From the NCBI GenBank assembly GCA_934378145.1, contig CAKXXW010000023.1:1-25856 (forward strand): a stretch of 25,856 nt of DNA. The letters are read 5' to 3'. This DNA is from an uncultured Eubacteriales bacterium. Its GTDB lineage: Bacteria; Bacillota; Clostridia; Oscillospirales; CAG-272. Numbering within the stretch: the first letter of the stretch is position 1; each line of letters begins with the position of its first letter. The notes below the pieces were generated by a model. It was given only the letters and a program-made list of their open reading frames with translations. It did not search any database and had not been told where the DNA came from. Made by a program: the position numbers and the translations under genes. Shown in pieces: positions 1-6,838 of this stretch.

Positions 1-447
1 GTAATACTCTTCGCTCGCATTCTGCGTCGAGGATGTCATCCTCGTAACATTCATTATCTGCCTGAGTGAATCCGTGAAATCGTCGAGTTTATCCGACGGG
101 ACCTTGATCGTATAGCTCGCATATGCCGTCGCATCGCTGTACGAACCGTAGCTCACACCATCATTGACATCCGACGAGTAAAGCACTGCGCCGGTCTCCT
201 TCATCAGCGCGCGAAGGTCGGTCGTCATCTTTTCGAAATCCTTAGTTTCGACGCTGATCCTTGCATTTCTTATCATTTTCTGATCGCTGTAAGTCCCGAT
301 CGTGCCGGAAGCGTATCCGCCCGAATAATCGGGGGAAAGGTCTTCCGAGCTGTCCACTCCGCCGTTCGACGACACACCGCACGAGGTCAGGAGCGCAAGT
401 ATCAGAACGAGCATTACAGCTGCGATAACCGAAAATCTCTTTTTCAT
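1..447 (-). CDS. DUF4349 family lipoprotein, N-terminal part (cut by window edge)
   Basis: The reading frame starts at ATG 447 and runs open off the left edge, giving 149 visible residues. The N-terminus is a lipoprotein signal peptide: a KKR start, a hydrophobic stretch of about 15 residues, then a lipobox LTSC with Cys23 as the predicted lipidated residue. A Ser/Gly-rich linker follows. From about residue 58 the segment beginning MIRNARISVETKDFEK, with later IKVPSDKLDDFTDSL, is the typical opening of DUF4349, a family of surface lipoproteins of unknown function. A GGAGAAGC-type ribosome binding site lies just before the start. The gene lies 40 bp downstream of the YfbK-like lipoprotein gene on the same strand, so it is probably the last or near-last gene of the ECF sigma operon. 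That it responds to envelope stress is inferred only from this context. Confidence 0.8.
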   Translation of the reverse strand, partial: MKKRFSVIAAVMLVLILALLTSCGVSSNGGVDSSEDLSPDYSGGYASGTIGTYSDQKMIRNARISVETKDFEKMTTDLRALMKETGAVLYSSDVNDGVSYGSYSDATAYASYTIKVPSDKLDDFTDSLRQIMNVTRMTSSTQNASEEYY

Positions 448-487
448 AGTGCTTCTCCTTTATTACCGTCAGGTTTGTTTCGTTGTC

Positions 488-2011
488 TTATTTCCCTTTC
501 TTTACGACAAGCTTTTTTACAAGATCCGCAAATTCGGCTTTGTCGGCATCGCCCGAGAGATCGAGCGATGAGAGCTTTGTCAGCACATCGTCCATGCCAA
601 GTTCGTCGACATATTTGCTTTTATGAAGGATCATGGAAGTCTCCGCTACAGCACAGATGAATCTGAAATCATCGTCGGGAGTTTCGGTATAGACCGACTT
701 GCCTATCGGATATTCGCGAAGCACCGATTCCGAGGCTCCGGGGGCCTTATATCTCATAGCGAGCTTCATCCAATCGCCGCTCTCCTCGGTCTTTGCCTTT
801 TCGGTGAGGATAAGCTCGTAACACACAGTCACCATATGTCCGGCGCCGACCTCGCCCGCATCCTTCGTGTCGTCCTCGAAATCCTCCTTGTTAAGGAGCC
901 TGTTCTCGTAGCCGACAAGACGGTAGCTGTCGATATAATCCTTATCGAAGGTGAGCTGGAGCTTCACATCCTCCGCGACCGTATAGAGAGTTCCGAGCAG
1001 GTCGGTGCCGAAGACCTTCTCCGCCTCGCGCTCGCCGTCGATATAGTAGTAAACGCCGTTCCCGTTGTCGGCGATTGCTTCCATATTGCCGTCACGGTAG
1101 TTTCCGGTCCCGAAGCCGAGAACAGAGATATACACGCCCTCGCTCTTCTTTTCGGACACGAAATCCTTAAGCTCCTGCGCCGATGACATACCTACATTGA
1201 GGTCGCCGTCAGACGCCATGATTATTCTGTTGTTGCCGCCGGTGATGAAGTGCTTCTTCGCGACTTCATAAGCCATTTTCAGTCCTGCCTCGCCGTTTGT
1301 CGAGCCGGAAGCCTTAAGGGAATTCACAGCCTTCAGTATCTGAGCCTTCTTCGTTCCCTCGCAACCGTCAAGCACGATCTCTTCCTTGCCCGAGTAGGTC
1401 ACGATAGATACCATATCGTCGTCACCGAGCTGGTCGGTGAGCTGTGAGAACGCCTTTTTGAGGAGCGGAAGCTTATCGTCCGACATCATAGACCCCGATA
1501 CATCAATAAGGAAGACAAGGTTGTTCGCGCTCGCCGTCTTTATCTGCTCGGTTCTGAGTCCGAGGGCAAGCAGCACGGCATTTGAATTCCACGGACAGGG
1601 CGCCGCCTTCGCGGTAACGCCGAAAATGTCGCCTTCCTTCGGGAGTGCGTAGTCATATCTGAAATAGTTTATCATTTCCTCTGTCCTGAATGACGAGCCG
1701 TAGTATGCGATAAGTTCCTCAAGAGTATAACCCTGATTCACCATCTTGCGGAAGTAGGAGTATGACGCCGTGTCGACATCCGCAGAAAAGGTCGAGGTCG
1801 GCTCCTTTGCCGTGCTGATAAATTCGTTTTCGATGAGCTTGCCGTATTCCCCATCGGGAGGCACAGCCTCACCTGCGGCGGCTTCATCTTTTCGATCTCC
1901 GGGTGCCGGCATCCAATTCGCGTCCCCGTTAGCGCCTGACGAACATCCCGCAAGGATCGGGAGAGAGATGAGCATTGCTGCCGCAATTATAAATGATACG
2001 ATCTTTTTCAT
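488..2011 (-). CDS. YfbK-type von Willebrand factor A lipoprotein
   Basis: A 507-residue exported lipoprotein. The signal peptide ends in lipobox LAGC (Cys23). Residues about 70-120 contain PTSTFSADVDTASYSYFRK and a following EEMINYF, the signature of the domain that precedes VWA in YfbK-like proteins. The VWA domain begins near 163 and has an intact MIDAS metal site: DVSGS (Asp170, Ser172, Ser174) and a later MASDGD. The C-terminal third, with LLGTLYTVAEDVKLQLTFD and a final DDVL..LSSLDLSGD segment, fits DUF3520. VWA domains bind protein partners through a divalent metal; the partner here is unknown. The gene is 17 bp downstream of the anti-sigma candidate and 40 bp upstream of the DUF4349 gene, so it is probably co-transcribed from the sigma promoter. 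The ribosome binding site AAAGGA is about 10 nt from ATG 2011. Family assignment is secure; the role is inferred. Confidence 0.88.
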   Translation of the reverse strand: MKKIVSFIIAAAMLISLPILAGCSSGANGDANWMPAPGDRKDEAAAGEAVPPDGEYGKLIENEFISTAKEPTSTFSADVDTASYSYFRKMVNQGYTLEELIAYYGSSFRTEEMINYFRYDYALPKEGDIFGVTAKAAPCPWNSNAVLLALGLRTEQIKTASANNLVFLIDVSGSMMSDDKLPLLKKAFSQLTDQLGDDDMVSIVTYSGKEEIVLDGCEGTKKAQILKAVNSLKASGSTNGEAGLKMAYEVAKKHFITGGNNRIIMASDGDLNVGMSSAQELKDFVSEKKSEGVYISVLGFGTGNYRDGNMEAIADNGNGVYYYIDGEREAEKVFGTDLLGTLYTVAEDVKLQLTFDKDYIDSYRLVGYENRLLNKEDFEDDTKDAGEVGAGHMVTVCYELILTEKAKTEESGDWMKLAMRYKAPGASESVLREYPIGKSVYTETPDDDFRFICAVAETSMILHKSKYVDELGMDDVLTKLSSLDLSGDADKAEFADLVKKLVVKKGK

Positions 2012-2028
2012 AGTCTTTTATCCTTTCT

Positions 2029-2652
2029 TTAATCGAATAAATCTGAAACACACGAATTAAAGGCTTTTGACGGAACGATCTCGGGATCGTAGTCAAAAAG
2101 CTCTCCGTAGCCGACATTTCCCGCCGCAACCTTCAGATACGGAGATATTACCGTACCGTTGCCGCAGGAGATCCAGACCTTCGCGCCGAATGTGACCTCG
2201 CTCTCCGTTCCGACATTACTGCCGCCGATCTTGCCGAGAAGCACTTTGAGAGAATCGTCGGACAGCTTTTTCAGGCAATACCCATCGTCGTCTCCGGTCT
2301 GCCAGATAAGGTACGCGCCGCCGAAAAAGTCGATCTCCGCGGCGTCGGCTGCCTTTATCACATCCGCCGCCCGGCTTTCGCGCTTCAAAAGCTCGCCGAG
2401 AGCCTCGGCAGGCTGCGGGCGGTTGCCGGAAATGTCGTCCCGTATGGCTCCGCCGACGATGCTGCCGAGTGTGAACGCTCCGGCTATCGAGAGAAGCATT
2501 ACCGAGATCGCCGCTATGCAGGCTGCAAGGATCAGTATAACTTTCCCCGTTTTCGGCTTTTTGCGCACCGCCATTGCCTCGGCAACATACCTGTCGTCGA
2601 TACCTCCGATCTCGTCAAGGAGGTATGCGGCTTTTTTGTCCTTCAGATTCAA
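2029..2652 (-). CDS. Putative membrane anti-sigma factor
   Basis: A 207-residue protein with a short cytoplasmic N-terminus, one transmembrane helix (about residues 38-64) and an extracytoplasmic domain of about 140 residues that I do not recognise. The N-terminal motif LLDEIGGIDDRYVAEA is characteristic of anti-sigma-like proteins encoded after ECF sigma genes in Clostridia, and position and topology fit. It starts with TTG at 2652, whose bases overlap the TGA stop of the sigma gene by 4 nt. A strong AAGGAGGG site lies about 6 nt before the TTG, inside the end of the sigma gene, so translational coupling is expected. It should hold the sigma factor at the membrane until a cell-surface signal releases it. 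Anti-sigma function is inferred from context, motif and topology, not from a clear whole-protein match. Confidence 0.7.
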   Translation of the reverse strand: MNLKDKKAAYLLDEIGGIDDRYVAEAMAVRKKPKTGKVILILAACIAAISVMLLSIAGAFTLGSIVGGAIRDDISGNRPQPAEALGELLKRESRAADVIKAADAAEIDFFGGAYLIWQTGDDDGYCLKKLSDDSLKVLLGKIGGSNVGTESEVTFGAKVWISCGNGTVISPYLKVAAGNVGYGELFDYDPEIVPSKAFNSCVSDLFD

Positions 2653-3200
2653 AGCAGTCCCTCCTTTTCAAGCCTGTCGCGAAGCCCCGCGCGCATACGG
2701 CAGAGCGTCGTTTTGACCTTCGCATCGCTTATCCCGAGCTGTGACGCGATATACTGCGTCGGTTGCGACATAAAGTACCTGCGGACGAAGATCGCTCTTT
2801 TCTCCGGCTCAAGGGAAGAAAGGAACGAATTGAGCGTGTCGCGCAATCTACCGTTCTCAAGCTCCCGCTCGGGCGTCCGGCTGTCGGGGATACATTCAAG
2901 AAGCTCGGCGGTCAGCTCTTCGACGCCCCCGCGCTTCTCACGGTGAGATGCTCGGTAACGGTCGATCGAAATACATCTGACTATTTTCGCAAGAAATGCT
3001 CCGAGAAGTCCCGGGCGTTCTGTCGGCATCCTGTTCCACGCGGCAAGGTAGGTATCGTTCACACATTCCTCGGCGTCCTCGAATGAAGAGAGCAACGAAT
3101 ATGAAAGCGAATTCAGCATCCTGCCGTATTTTGCATCGGTCTCACCGATGGCTCTTTCGTTTCTCTCCCAATAGAGGTCGACTATCCTTGAGTCATCCAT
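2649..3200 (-). CDS. ECF-family RNA polymerase sigma factor
   Basis: At 183 residues this has the usual ECF length. Region 2 spans about residues 10-80: the DAEECVNDTYLAAWNRMP core-binding segment and the FLAKIVRCISIDRYR promoter-melting/-10 segment are both typical. After a variable linker, region 4 (about 115-175) contains LSSLEPEKRAIFVRRYF and the helix-turn-helix YIASQLGISDAKVKTTLCRMR. The start at ATG 3200 has a GGAGG site 7 nt upstream. It is the first gene of a probable operon with the anti-sigma candidate (4-bp overlap), the YfbK lipoprotein and the DUF4349 lipoprotein. A SigA-type promoter and a candidate ECF-type promoter lie upstream, suggesting basal expression plus autoregulation. 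Family assignment is secure; the ECF subgroup and target genes cannot be read from the window. Confidence 0.92.
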   Translation of the reverse strand: MDDSRIVDLYWERNERAIGETDAKYGRMLNSLSYSLLSSFEDAEECVNDTYLAAWNRMPTERPGLLGAFLAKIVRCISIDRYRASHREKRGGVEELTAELLECIPDSRTPERELENGRLRDTLNSFLSSLEPEKRAIFVRRYFMSQPTQYIASQLGISDAKVKTTLCRMRAGLRDRLEKEGLL

Positions 3201-3238
3201 CTTTAAGCCTCCGTGTGTTTCGGGCTTTCACCCATTAT

Positions 3239-3264
3239 GTCGTCATTTCTCCCGAAAGGTTACA
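3239..3264 (-). promoter_or_regulatory. Candidate ECF-type autoregulated promoter of the sigma operon
   Basis: On the minus strand TGTAAC (3264-3259) is followed after exactly 16 bp by CGAC (3242-3239), then ATAATGGG. This resembles the TGTAAC/TGAAAC -35 and CGTC/CGAC -10 elements used by Gram-positive ECF sigma factors. It lies about 40 bp before the sigma start codon and downstream of the SigA-type promoter, where an autoregulatory promoter is expected. The assignment is a motif-based inference. Confidence 0.45.
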
Positions 3265-3303
3265 GCTTTCCGGAAAATTTTCCGAAATTTTTTTCTTACT
3301 GCC

Positions 3304-3332
3304 ATTATATCACATATCCGGCGGGTTTTCAA
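3304..3332 (-). promoter_or_regulatory. SigA-type promoter of the sigma operon
   Basis: On the minus strand TTGAAA (3332-3327), a 17-bp spacer and TATAAT (3309-3304), with an extended -10 TGATATAAT. The -35 and spacer lie inside the last codons of the upstream amidase-like gene. The expected start is near 3297, giving a leader of about 97 nt that contains the perfect palindrome CGGAAAATTTTCCG (3271-3284). Confidence 0.75.
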
Positions 3333-3903
3333 CCTCGGGGGCGAAGTTCCCGCCGCCGGTTATAAGTCGTTCAAAGCAGTCATCATCCATATATTCGACA
3401 AGCGCCGCCTGAATGTGAATGAATCTCTGTCCCGCAGCGAGCCGATAGCTGCTGAGCGGTCTGTCAAGCGCGTCATCCGAATGAGCGCAGACAAGGATAT
3501 CGTCGGGCGTGACCTCGCTGACGAGCAGCGTATGGTAAAAATCGTCGCCGCGGTCGTAGAGCTGCACGACATCCCCGGGCTCTACCCTGCCGCGCCCTAC
3601 TTCGATGCCGAGGGGGCCGACTCTTGTGAGATTCGGCGGGTAGCCCCCGTAGCCTGTCATAAAATTATAGAAATACTCCACGCCCGAGAACGCCGGCGCC
3701 CTGTTGTCAAGGCTTATGTAGTACCATCCGAAGGTCGGCGTGAAATTCTCGGTACAGCATCCGGCAAGCACACATTGCGAGACAAAATTCGTGCAGTCCC
3801 CGCCCTTGCCGGTAAAATCGGCAAACAGCGGATTCCTTGACAGCGCCCAGCGGCGGGCGTATGTGACCGCTCTTTCGCGGAAATAAGGTCTTGTAAGCAG
3901 CAT
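3310..3903 (-). CDS. Amidase_6 domain protein (putative amidase/peptidase)
   Basis: A 197-residue protein made almost entirely of an Amidase_6 domain, a papain-fold family found in clostridial and bacillar cell-wall or spore-associated proteins. Visible signature parts are YARRWALSRNPLF followed by GGDCTNFVSQC, where Cys37 is the expected nucleophile. Later come DVVQLYD, DDFYHTLLVSE (His124) and CAHSDDALDRPLSSY (His141), which match the family's histidine-bearing segments. There is no signal peptide or membrane segment, whereas many relatives are exported. The start at ATG 3903 has an AGGAGG site 5 nt upstream. A TATAAT hexamer lies at 3935-3930 (minus strand), but no good -35 is visible. The stop overlaps the promoter of the downstream sigma gene, so the two are adjacent but probably separately controlled. 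The substrate is unknown. Confidence 0.82.
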   Translation of the reverse strand: MLLTRPYFRERAVTYARRWALSRNPLFADFTGKGGDCTNFVSQCVLAGCCTENFTPTFGWYYISLDNRAPAFSGVEYFYNFMTGYGGYPPNLTRVGPLGIEVGRGRVEPGDVVQLYDRGDDFYHTLLVSEVTPDDILVCAHSDDALDRPLSSYRLAAGQRFIHIQAALVEYMDDDCFERLITGGGNFAPEVENPPDM

Positions 3904-3965
3904 AGATCCTCCTCATCATATTTTTCTACATTATATGTTATGTGCCGCAAAAAGGATTATGCGCG

Positions 3966-3992
3966 AAGAAAAAGCCCCGCACGATGCGGGGC
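3966..3992 (-). terminator. Rho-independent terminator of the AraC-type regulator gene
   Basis: Perfect 7-bp GC stem GCCCCGC / GCGGGGC with a 5-nt loop (3974-3992), followed on the minus strand by TTTTTCTT. It begins 12 nt after the stop codon of the AraC/GyrI-like gene. Confidence 0.9.
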
Positions 3993-4003
3993 AGATGCTA
4001 TGT

Positions 4004-4903
4004 TTATTTCTTTTCCACAGGTATCCAAAGCTCGCGGTATCTCTGATCGCGCTTCTCTCCCCTGTACCAATGTGTCAACACAAGCTCGGGAGCATCTTTC
4101 AGCACATATCCCGAATTCGGCAACCACTCGCTTGCGATTTTCTTCCTCAGCTCAAGGAATATCTGTGTCGGATATGCACATCTCTCGGTTTCAAATATCG
4201 CATAGGTACATTTCGGAATCGTGATATTCTCATAATATCCGGCGAATTCTTTCCCCAGGACTTCATCCTTGTCAAGATTGTTGCGATTGTATTCGGTCAA
4301 CCGGCTTGCGATATAGAAGTCGTATCCGTTGTCATCAATGTTGGTAATGATGTCAAAATTGCTTACACTATCGCCCGAAAGAGCCCCGAGAATATACTGT
4401 AACGGTCTTGTCGTCACATACATTTCTTTTTCCTGTTCTGCGCGTTCTCCGGGTACTCCGGAAAAACGGCGTTTGTAGCCCGTGAGAATCATTTCGGGCT
4501 TTTCTTCGATCCTGTAATTCATTGTGCTACCGCCTTTAAGTGATATTTGTATTGACAGACGGGAGAAGGATCTCAGCATCCTGCCGTTCGTGCGCGCCTC
4601 GGACGGTGTGATGCCGTGGAAATTCCGGAACGCCTTTGCAAAGCTGTCGGGACTGTCGTATCCGTACTTAAGAGCGACATCTATGACCTTCGCTCTGCCG
4701 TTTGCAAACTCGGCTCCCGCGAGCGACAGCCTGCGAAGCCTGATATACTCTCCGAGCGTGTAACCGCAAAGGATACCGAAGATCCGCTGAAAGTGATAGC
4801 TTGATGAAAAGCTCCGCTTTGCGACCTCTTCATAGTCTATCTCCTCCGTGAGATGATCCTCTATGTAGTCGATCGCATTCTGTATTCCGCATATCCAATC
4901 CAT
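4004..4903 (-). CDS. AraC-family regulator with C-terminal GyrI-like effector domain
   Basis: 299 residues from the preferred start. Residues 1-105 hold the double helix-turn-helix AraC/XylS DNA-binding region (IDYIEDHLTEEIDYEEVAKRS, HFQRIFGILCGYTLGEYIRLRRL and a second HTH ending in SFAKAFRNFHGITPSEAR). After a linker, residues about 125-297 form a GyrI-like (effector-binding) domain starting MNYRIEEKPEMILTGYKRRF and ending LWIPVEKK. This architecture is common in regulators sensing small or hydrophobic compounds and antimicrobials. An in-frame ATG exists at 4921, but the AGGAGG site lies between it and ATG 4903, and the predicted transcript start is near 4919, so 4903 is chosen. It appears monocistronic: promoter upstream, strong terminator downstream. 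The ligand and targets are unknown. Confidence 0.9.
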   Translation of the reverse strand: MDWICGIQNAIDYIEDHLTEEIDYEEVAKRSFSSSYHFQRIFGILCGYTLGEYIRLRRLSLAGAEFANGRAKVIDVALKYGYDSPDSFAKAFRNFHGITPSEARTNGRMLRSFSRLSIQISLKGGSTMNYRIEEKPEMILTGYKRRFSGVPGERAEQEKEMYVTTRPLQYILGALSGDSVSNFDIITNIDDNGYDFYIASRLTEYNRNNLDKDEVLGKEFAGYYENITIPKCTYAIFETERCAYPTQIFLELRKKIASEWLPNSGYVLKDAPELVLTHWYRGEKRDQRYRELWIPVEKK

Positions 4904-4925
4904 GACTTTCCCTCCTGCCATGCGT

Positions 4926-4931
4926 ATTATA
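4926..4931 (-). promoter_or_regulatory. Extended -10 promoter of the AraC-type gene
   Basis: TATAAT on the minus strand with an upstream TG (TGATATAAT). The -35 position reads GGGAAA, which is poor, as is often tolerated with an extended -10. The predicted start near 4919 gives a leader of about 16 nt carrying the AGGAGG site of the 4903 start. Confidence 0.6.
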
Positions 4932-4993
4932 TCACCTTGTCGCCGAAGTTTCCCGACATTCCGTGCGGTCTTATATCGGATTGCTTATGAGAG

Positions 4994-5025
4994 AAAAATA
5001 CCGAGGCACTACGCCCCGGTATTTT
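4994..5025 (-). terminator. Rho-independent terminator after the two-helix membrane protein gene
   Basis: Stem of about 12 bp pairing AAAATACCG-GGC with GCC-CGGTATTTT (one mismatch, 5-nt loop), followed on the minus strand by TTTTTCTC. It lies about 40 bp beyond the stop codon at 5065. Confidence 0.75.
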
Positions 5026-5064
5026 CCGATCCTGAAAAAAGCGACAGCCCTTGTGTCTTACAGC

Positions 5065-5742
5065 TCAGTTTCCGTCCTTTTCCTCATTGAAAAGCTCTAT
5101 ATTGTTCGTGATATATTCCATCATCTGGTTCTCAATATATCGCGTGTTGCCCTTTATGCAGTCGGCAAGGCGCTCGACCTCTGTCCCGTCGTTGATGCGG
5201 CGGATCGAAGTCAGCTTTCTGAGCATATTGAGGTCGCCGACAGATTCAAGGCAGTTGAGAAGTCTCGCAAAATCAGCGTTCGGCATCTTGAAGAAGAGCT
5301 GCCAATTCTCATATCTGTCCGAAACCGAAAGGTCGTAAAACATCTTATAAACGACAAGCGGCTTGAAAATATCGTCATTGCCGAATATTCCGCGGCGCGC
5401 AAGCATCCCGCCGACCCAAGGCTCGTCCGCATTCTCTATGCGATTTGCCATAAAGTAATTCATACTGTCATTCACGCTTTCAAAGGTGAGCCTTCCGACG
5501 CTGACAGTCTTTCCGGTGTCTCTGTCGGTAAGGAAGAAGTTCCTCTGCTTCTCGGCAAGCACGAACATATAAACATACACAAGACCCGCGTCGATAAGCA
5601 GAAGGATCGCCGAGATCATCAGCATGGTCTTCACAGGCGCGTGGTGGTTGACAAGTGCAAAAATGAAAAGTATTATGCCGCCGAGACCGCAACAACCCAC
5701 GCTGGCATAAGGCACCGCTACCTTGAATTTATCAGAATTCAT
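5065..5742 (-). CDS. Uncharacterised membrane protein with two N-terminal transmembrane helices
   Basis: 225 residues; I do not recognise the family. Two hydrophobic helices at about residues 10-32 and 38-60 form a hairpin. A soluble region of about 160 residues follows, containing FFLTDRDTGKTVSVGRLTFESVNDSMNYF in its first part, many acidic and aromatic residues, and several leucine-rich amphipathic helices (FARLLNCLESVGDLNMLRKL). A TTG at 5760 would extend the frame, but GGAGGAATCAA directly precedes ATG 5742, so that start is preferred. A good SigA-type promoter sits just upstream, after the S24 repressor gene, and a terminator follows, so the gene is probably transcribed alone. No function can be assigned. 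Confidence 0.75.
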   Translation of the reverse strand: MNSDKFKVAVPYASVGCCGLGGIILFIFALVNHHAPVKTMLMISAILLLIDAGLVYVYMFVLAEKQRNFFLTDRDTGKTVSVGRLTFESVNDSMNYFMANRIENADEPWVGGMLARRGIFGNDDIFKPLVVYKMFYDLSVSDRYENWQLFFKMPNADFARLLNCLESVGDLNMLRKLTSIRRINDGTEVERLADCIKGNTRYIENQMMEYITNNIELFNEEKDGN

Positions 5743-5789
5743 TTGATTCCTCCGTGACAATATACTTCAATAATCAATACTCAAGTGTC

Positions 5790-5818
5790 ATTATATCACA
5801 GAAGACCGTATTTTTCAA
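5790..5818 (-). promoter_or_regulatory. SigA-type promoter of the two-helix membrane protein gene
   Basis: On the minus strand TTGAAA (5818-5813), 17-bp spacer, TATAAT (5795-5790) with extended TGTGATATAAT. It lies immediately downstream of the S24 repressor stop codon. The predicted start near 5783 gives a leader of about 41 nt. Confidence 0.78.
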
Positions 5819-5827
5819 GAGAATTTT

Positions 5828-6634
5828 TTATTTTCTTTTGAGTTTCCCGATAACTTTTCCGCAGCAGGAGATCTCCGTGAAATCCTTCAGCATAATATCG
5901 CCGAATTCGGGGTTGAGGGAAATAAGTCTGTCCCCGCCGAACACCTTGAAGTATCCTGAACCGTCAAGTACGAATATACCAAGCTCGCCGTTCTCGACCG
6001 AGTCGCAATCCGACACGAGCAGGACATCCCCGTCGCGGAATCTCGGCTCCATACTGTGACCGCTGATCCTGACCGCGAAGTCGGCGCCCTCTGTACGGGC
6101 ATTCTCGGGGATGGTGATCTCCTCCGCCGTCGTATCGTCAAGGAACACACCCGTTCCGGCAGACACAGGCAGGTCAAAGAGCGGAATATTCCTGCGGCTG
6201 AGTCCCGTCACTGCCGGTGCCGGGCGAAGGATCTTCGCCTTCGCGGCTGGCTGTACAAACGAGGCTGCCGGCGATGCCGTTCTTTCGCCTTCTCCGTAGC
6301 TTGCCGAACGCAACCTTTCCCTTTCCTTATCAAGCACAAGCGTGACCATTTCCCTGCCGTGGCGGTCAAGCTCACGGTAATTTTCGATCAGGCTTATCTC
6401 GCCGGGTTCAAGAGTAAAGTTATTTCTGTTCTCGGGTATCCCGCTCACGGCATAGTCGAGCGAGCAACCGAGCGCGTTGCATATAAGCACGATATTCGAT
6501 AGCTTCGGCGAGTCGCTGATCCCCGCAAGGATCTTACTGAGCGTACCGAGCGGGATGCCGGTTCTCTCCGAAAGTTCGTCGTTCGTTATCTTCTGTTCTG
6601 CTTTGAGCTGCTTTATTCTGTCGATATAATCCAT
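5828..6634 (-). CDS. XRE/S24 repressor with LexA/CI-like autocleavage domain
   Basis: 268 residues. Residues 5-66 are an XRE helix-turn-helix (ITNDELSERTGIPLGTLSKIL). A basic Ala/Pro-rich linker leads to an S24 peptidase-like domain from about 150. The self-cleavage machinery looks intact: a candidate Ala159-Gly160 bond in DLPVSAGTGVFLDD, the nucleophile Ser194 in RISGHSMEPRFRDGD, and the general-base Lys230 in GYFKVFGG. Proteins of this type are inactivated by RecA-stimulated self-cleavage (LexA, lambda CI) or act as stress-responsive repressors. No phage genes are nearby, so a chromosomal stress regulator is more likely than a prophage repressor. The start at ATG 6634 has an AGAGGTG site. 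It is transcribed divergently from a small membrane protein gene across a 204-bp region with two strong promoters, its likely control region. Confidence 0.92.
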   Translation of the reverse strand: MDYIDRIKQLKAEQKITNDELSERTGIPLGTLSKILAGISDSPKLSNIVLICNALGCSLDYAVSGIPENRNNFTLEPGEISLIENYRELDRHGREMVTLVLDKERERLRSASYGEGERTASPAASFVQPAAKAKILRPAPAVTGLSRRNIPLFDLPVSAGTGVFLDDTTAEEITIPENARTEGADFAVRISGHSMEPRFRDGDVLLVSDCDSVENGELGIFVLDGSGYFKVFGGDRLISLNPEFGDIMLKDFTEISCCGKVIGKLKRK

Positions 6635-6663
6635 ACGCGCACCTCTTTTCTCATTGTGGTATT

Positions 6664-6692
6664 ATTATATCACGCTTTTTCCGCTTTGTAAA
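6664..6692 (-). promoter_or_regulatory. SigA-type promoter of the S24 repressor gene
   Basis: On the minus strand TTTACA (6692-6687), 17-bp spacer, TATAAT (6669-6664) with extended -10 TGATATAAT. One arm of an 11-bp inverted repeat (TTTTTCCGCTT, 6676-6686) fills much of the spacer. Confidence 0.75.
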
Positions 6693-6732
6693 GGGGCTCC
6701 CAAAATATTTTTCTTTTTTTGGAATTTTAGGG

Positions 6733-6761
6733 TTGACAAATGCCGTTTTGTGTGATATAAT
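6733..6761 (+). promoter_or_regulatory. Consensus SigA promoter of the small membrane protein gene
   Basis: TTGACA (6733-6738), 17-bp spacer, TATAAT (6756-6761), with an extended -10 TG. This is a perfect consensus, so strong expression is expected unless repressed. A short dyad ACAAA-N6-TTTGT covers the start of the spacer, and the second arm of the 11-bp inverted repeat (AAGCGGAAAAA, 6780-6790) lies just after the predicted start near 6768. Confidence 0.88.
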
Positions 6762-6838
6762 GTCGCCAGTGAGTTCCCGAAGCGGAAAAACACCGAAAAA
6801 AGAAAAAGTCTGCCGCTGTCGGCACGGAGGTTATTTTT

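Noticed and set aside
3271..3284. Palindrome CGGAAAATTTTCCG as a terminator of the amidase gene
   Set aside because: It has no loop and, on the minus strand, no following T-run; it is better kept as a possible operator.
4904..4921. Upstream ATG at 4921 as start of the AraC-type regulator
   Set aside because: The AGGAGG site lies downstream of it and 7 nt before ATG 4903, and the predicted transcript start is near 4919.
4963..5757. Open frame of 264 codons on the plus strand opposite the two-helix membrane protein gene
   Set aside because: It is the antisense shadow of the minus-strand gene, has no good ribosome binding site, and its product has no recognisable domain; the minus-strand gene has promoter, ribosome binding site and terminator.
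5828..6634. S24 repressor as evidence of a prophage
   Set aside because: No integrase, replication, structural or lysis gene is present on either side; a chromosomal stress regulator is simpler.
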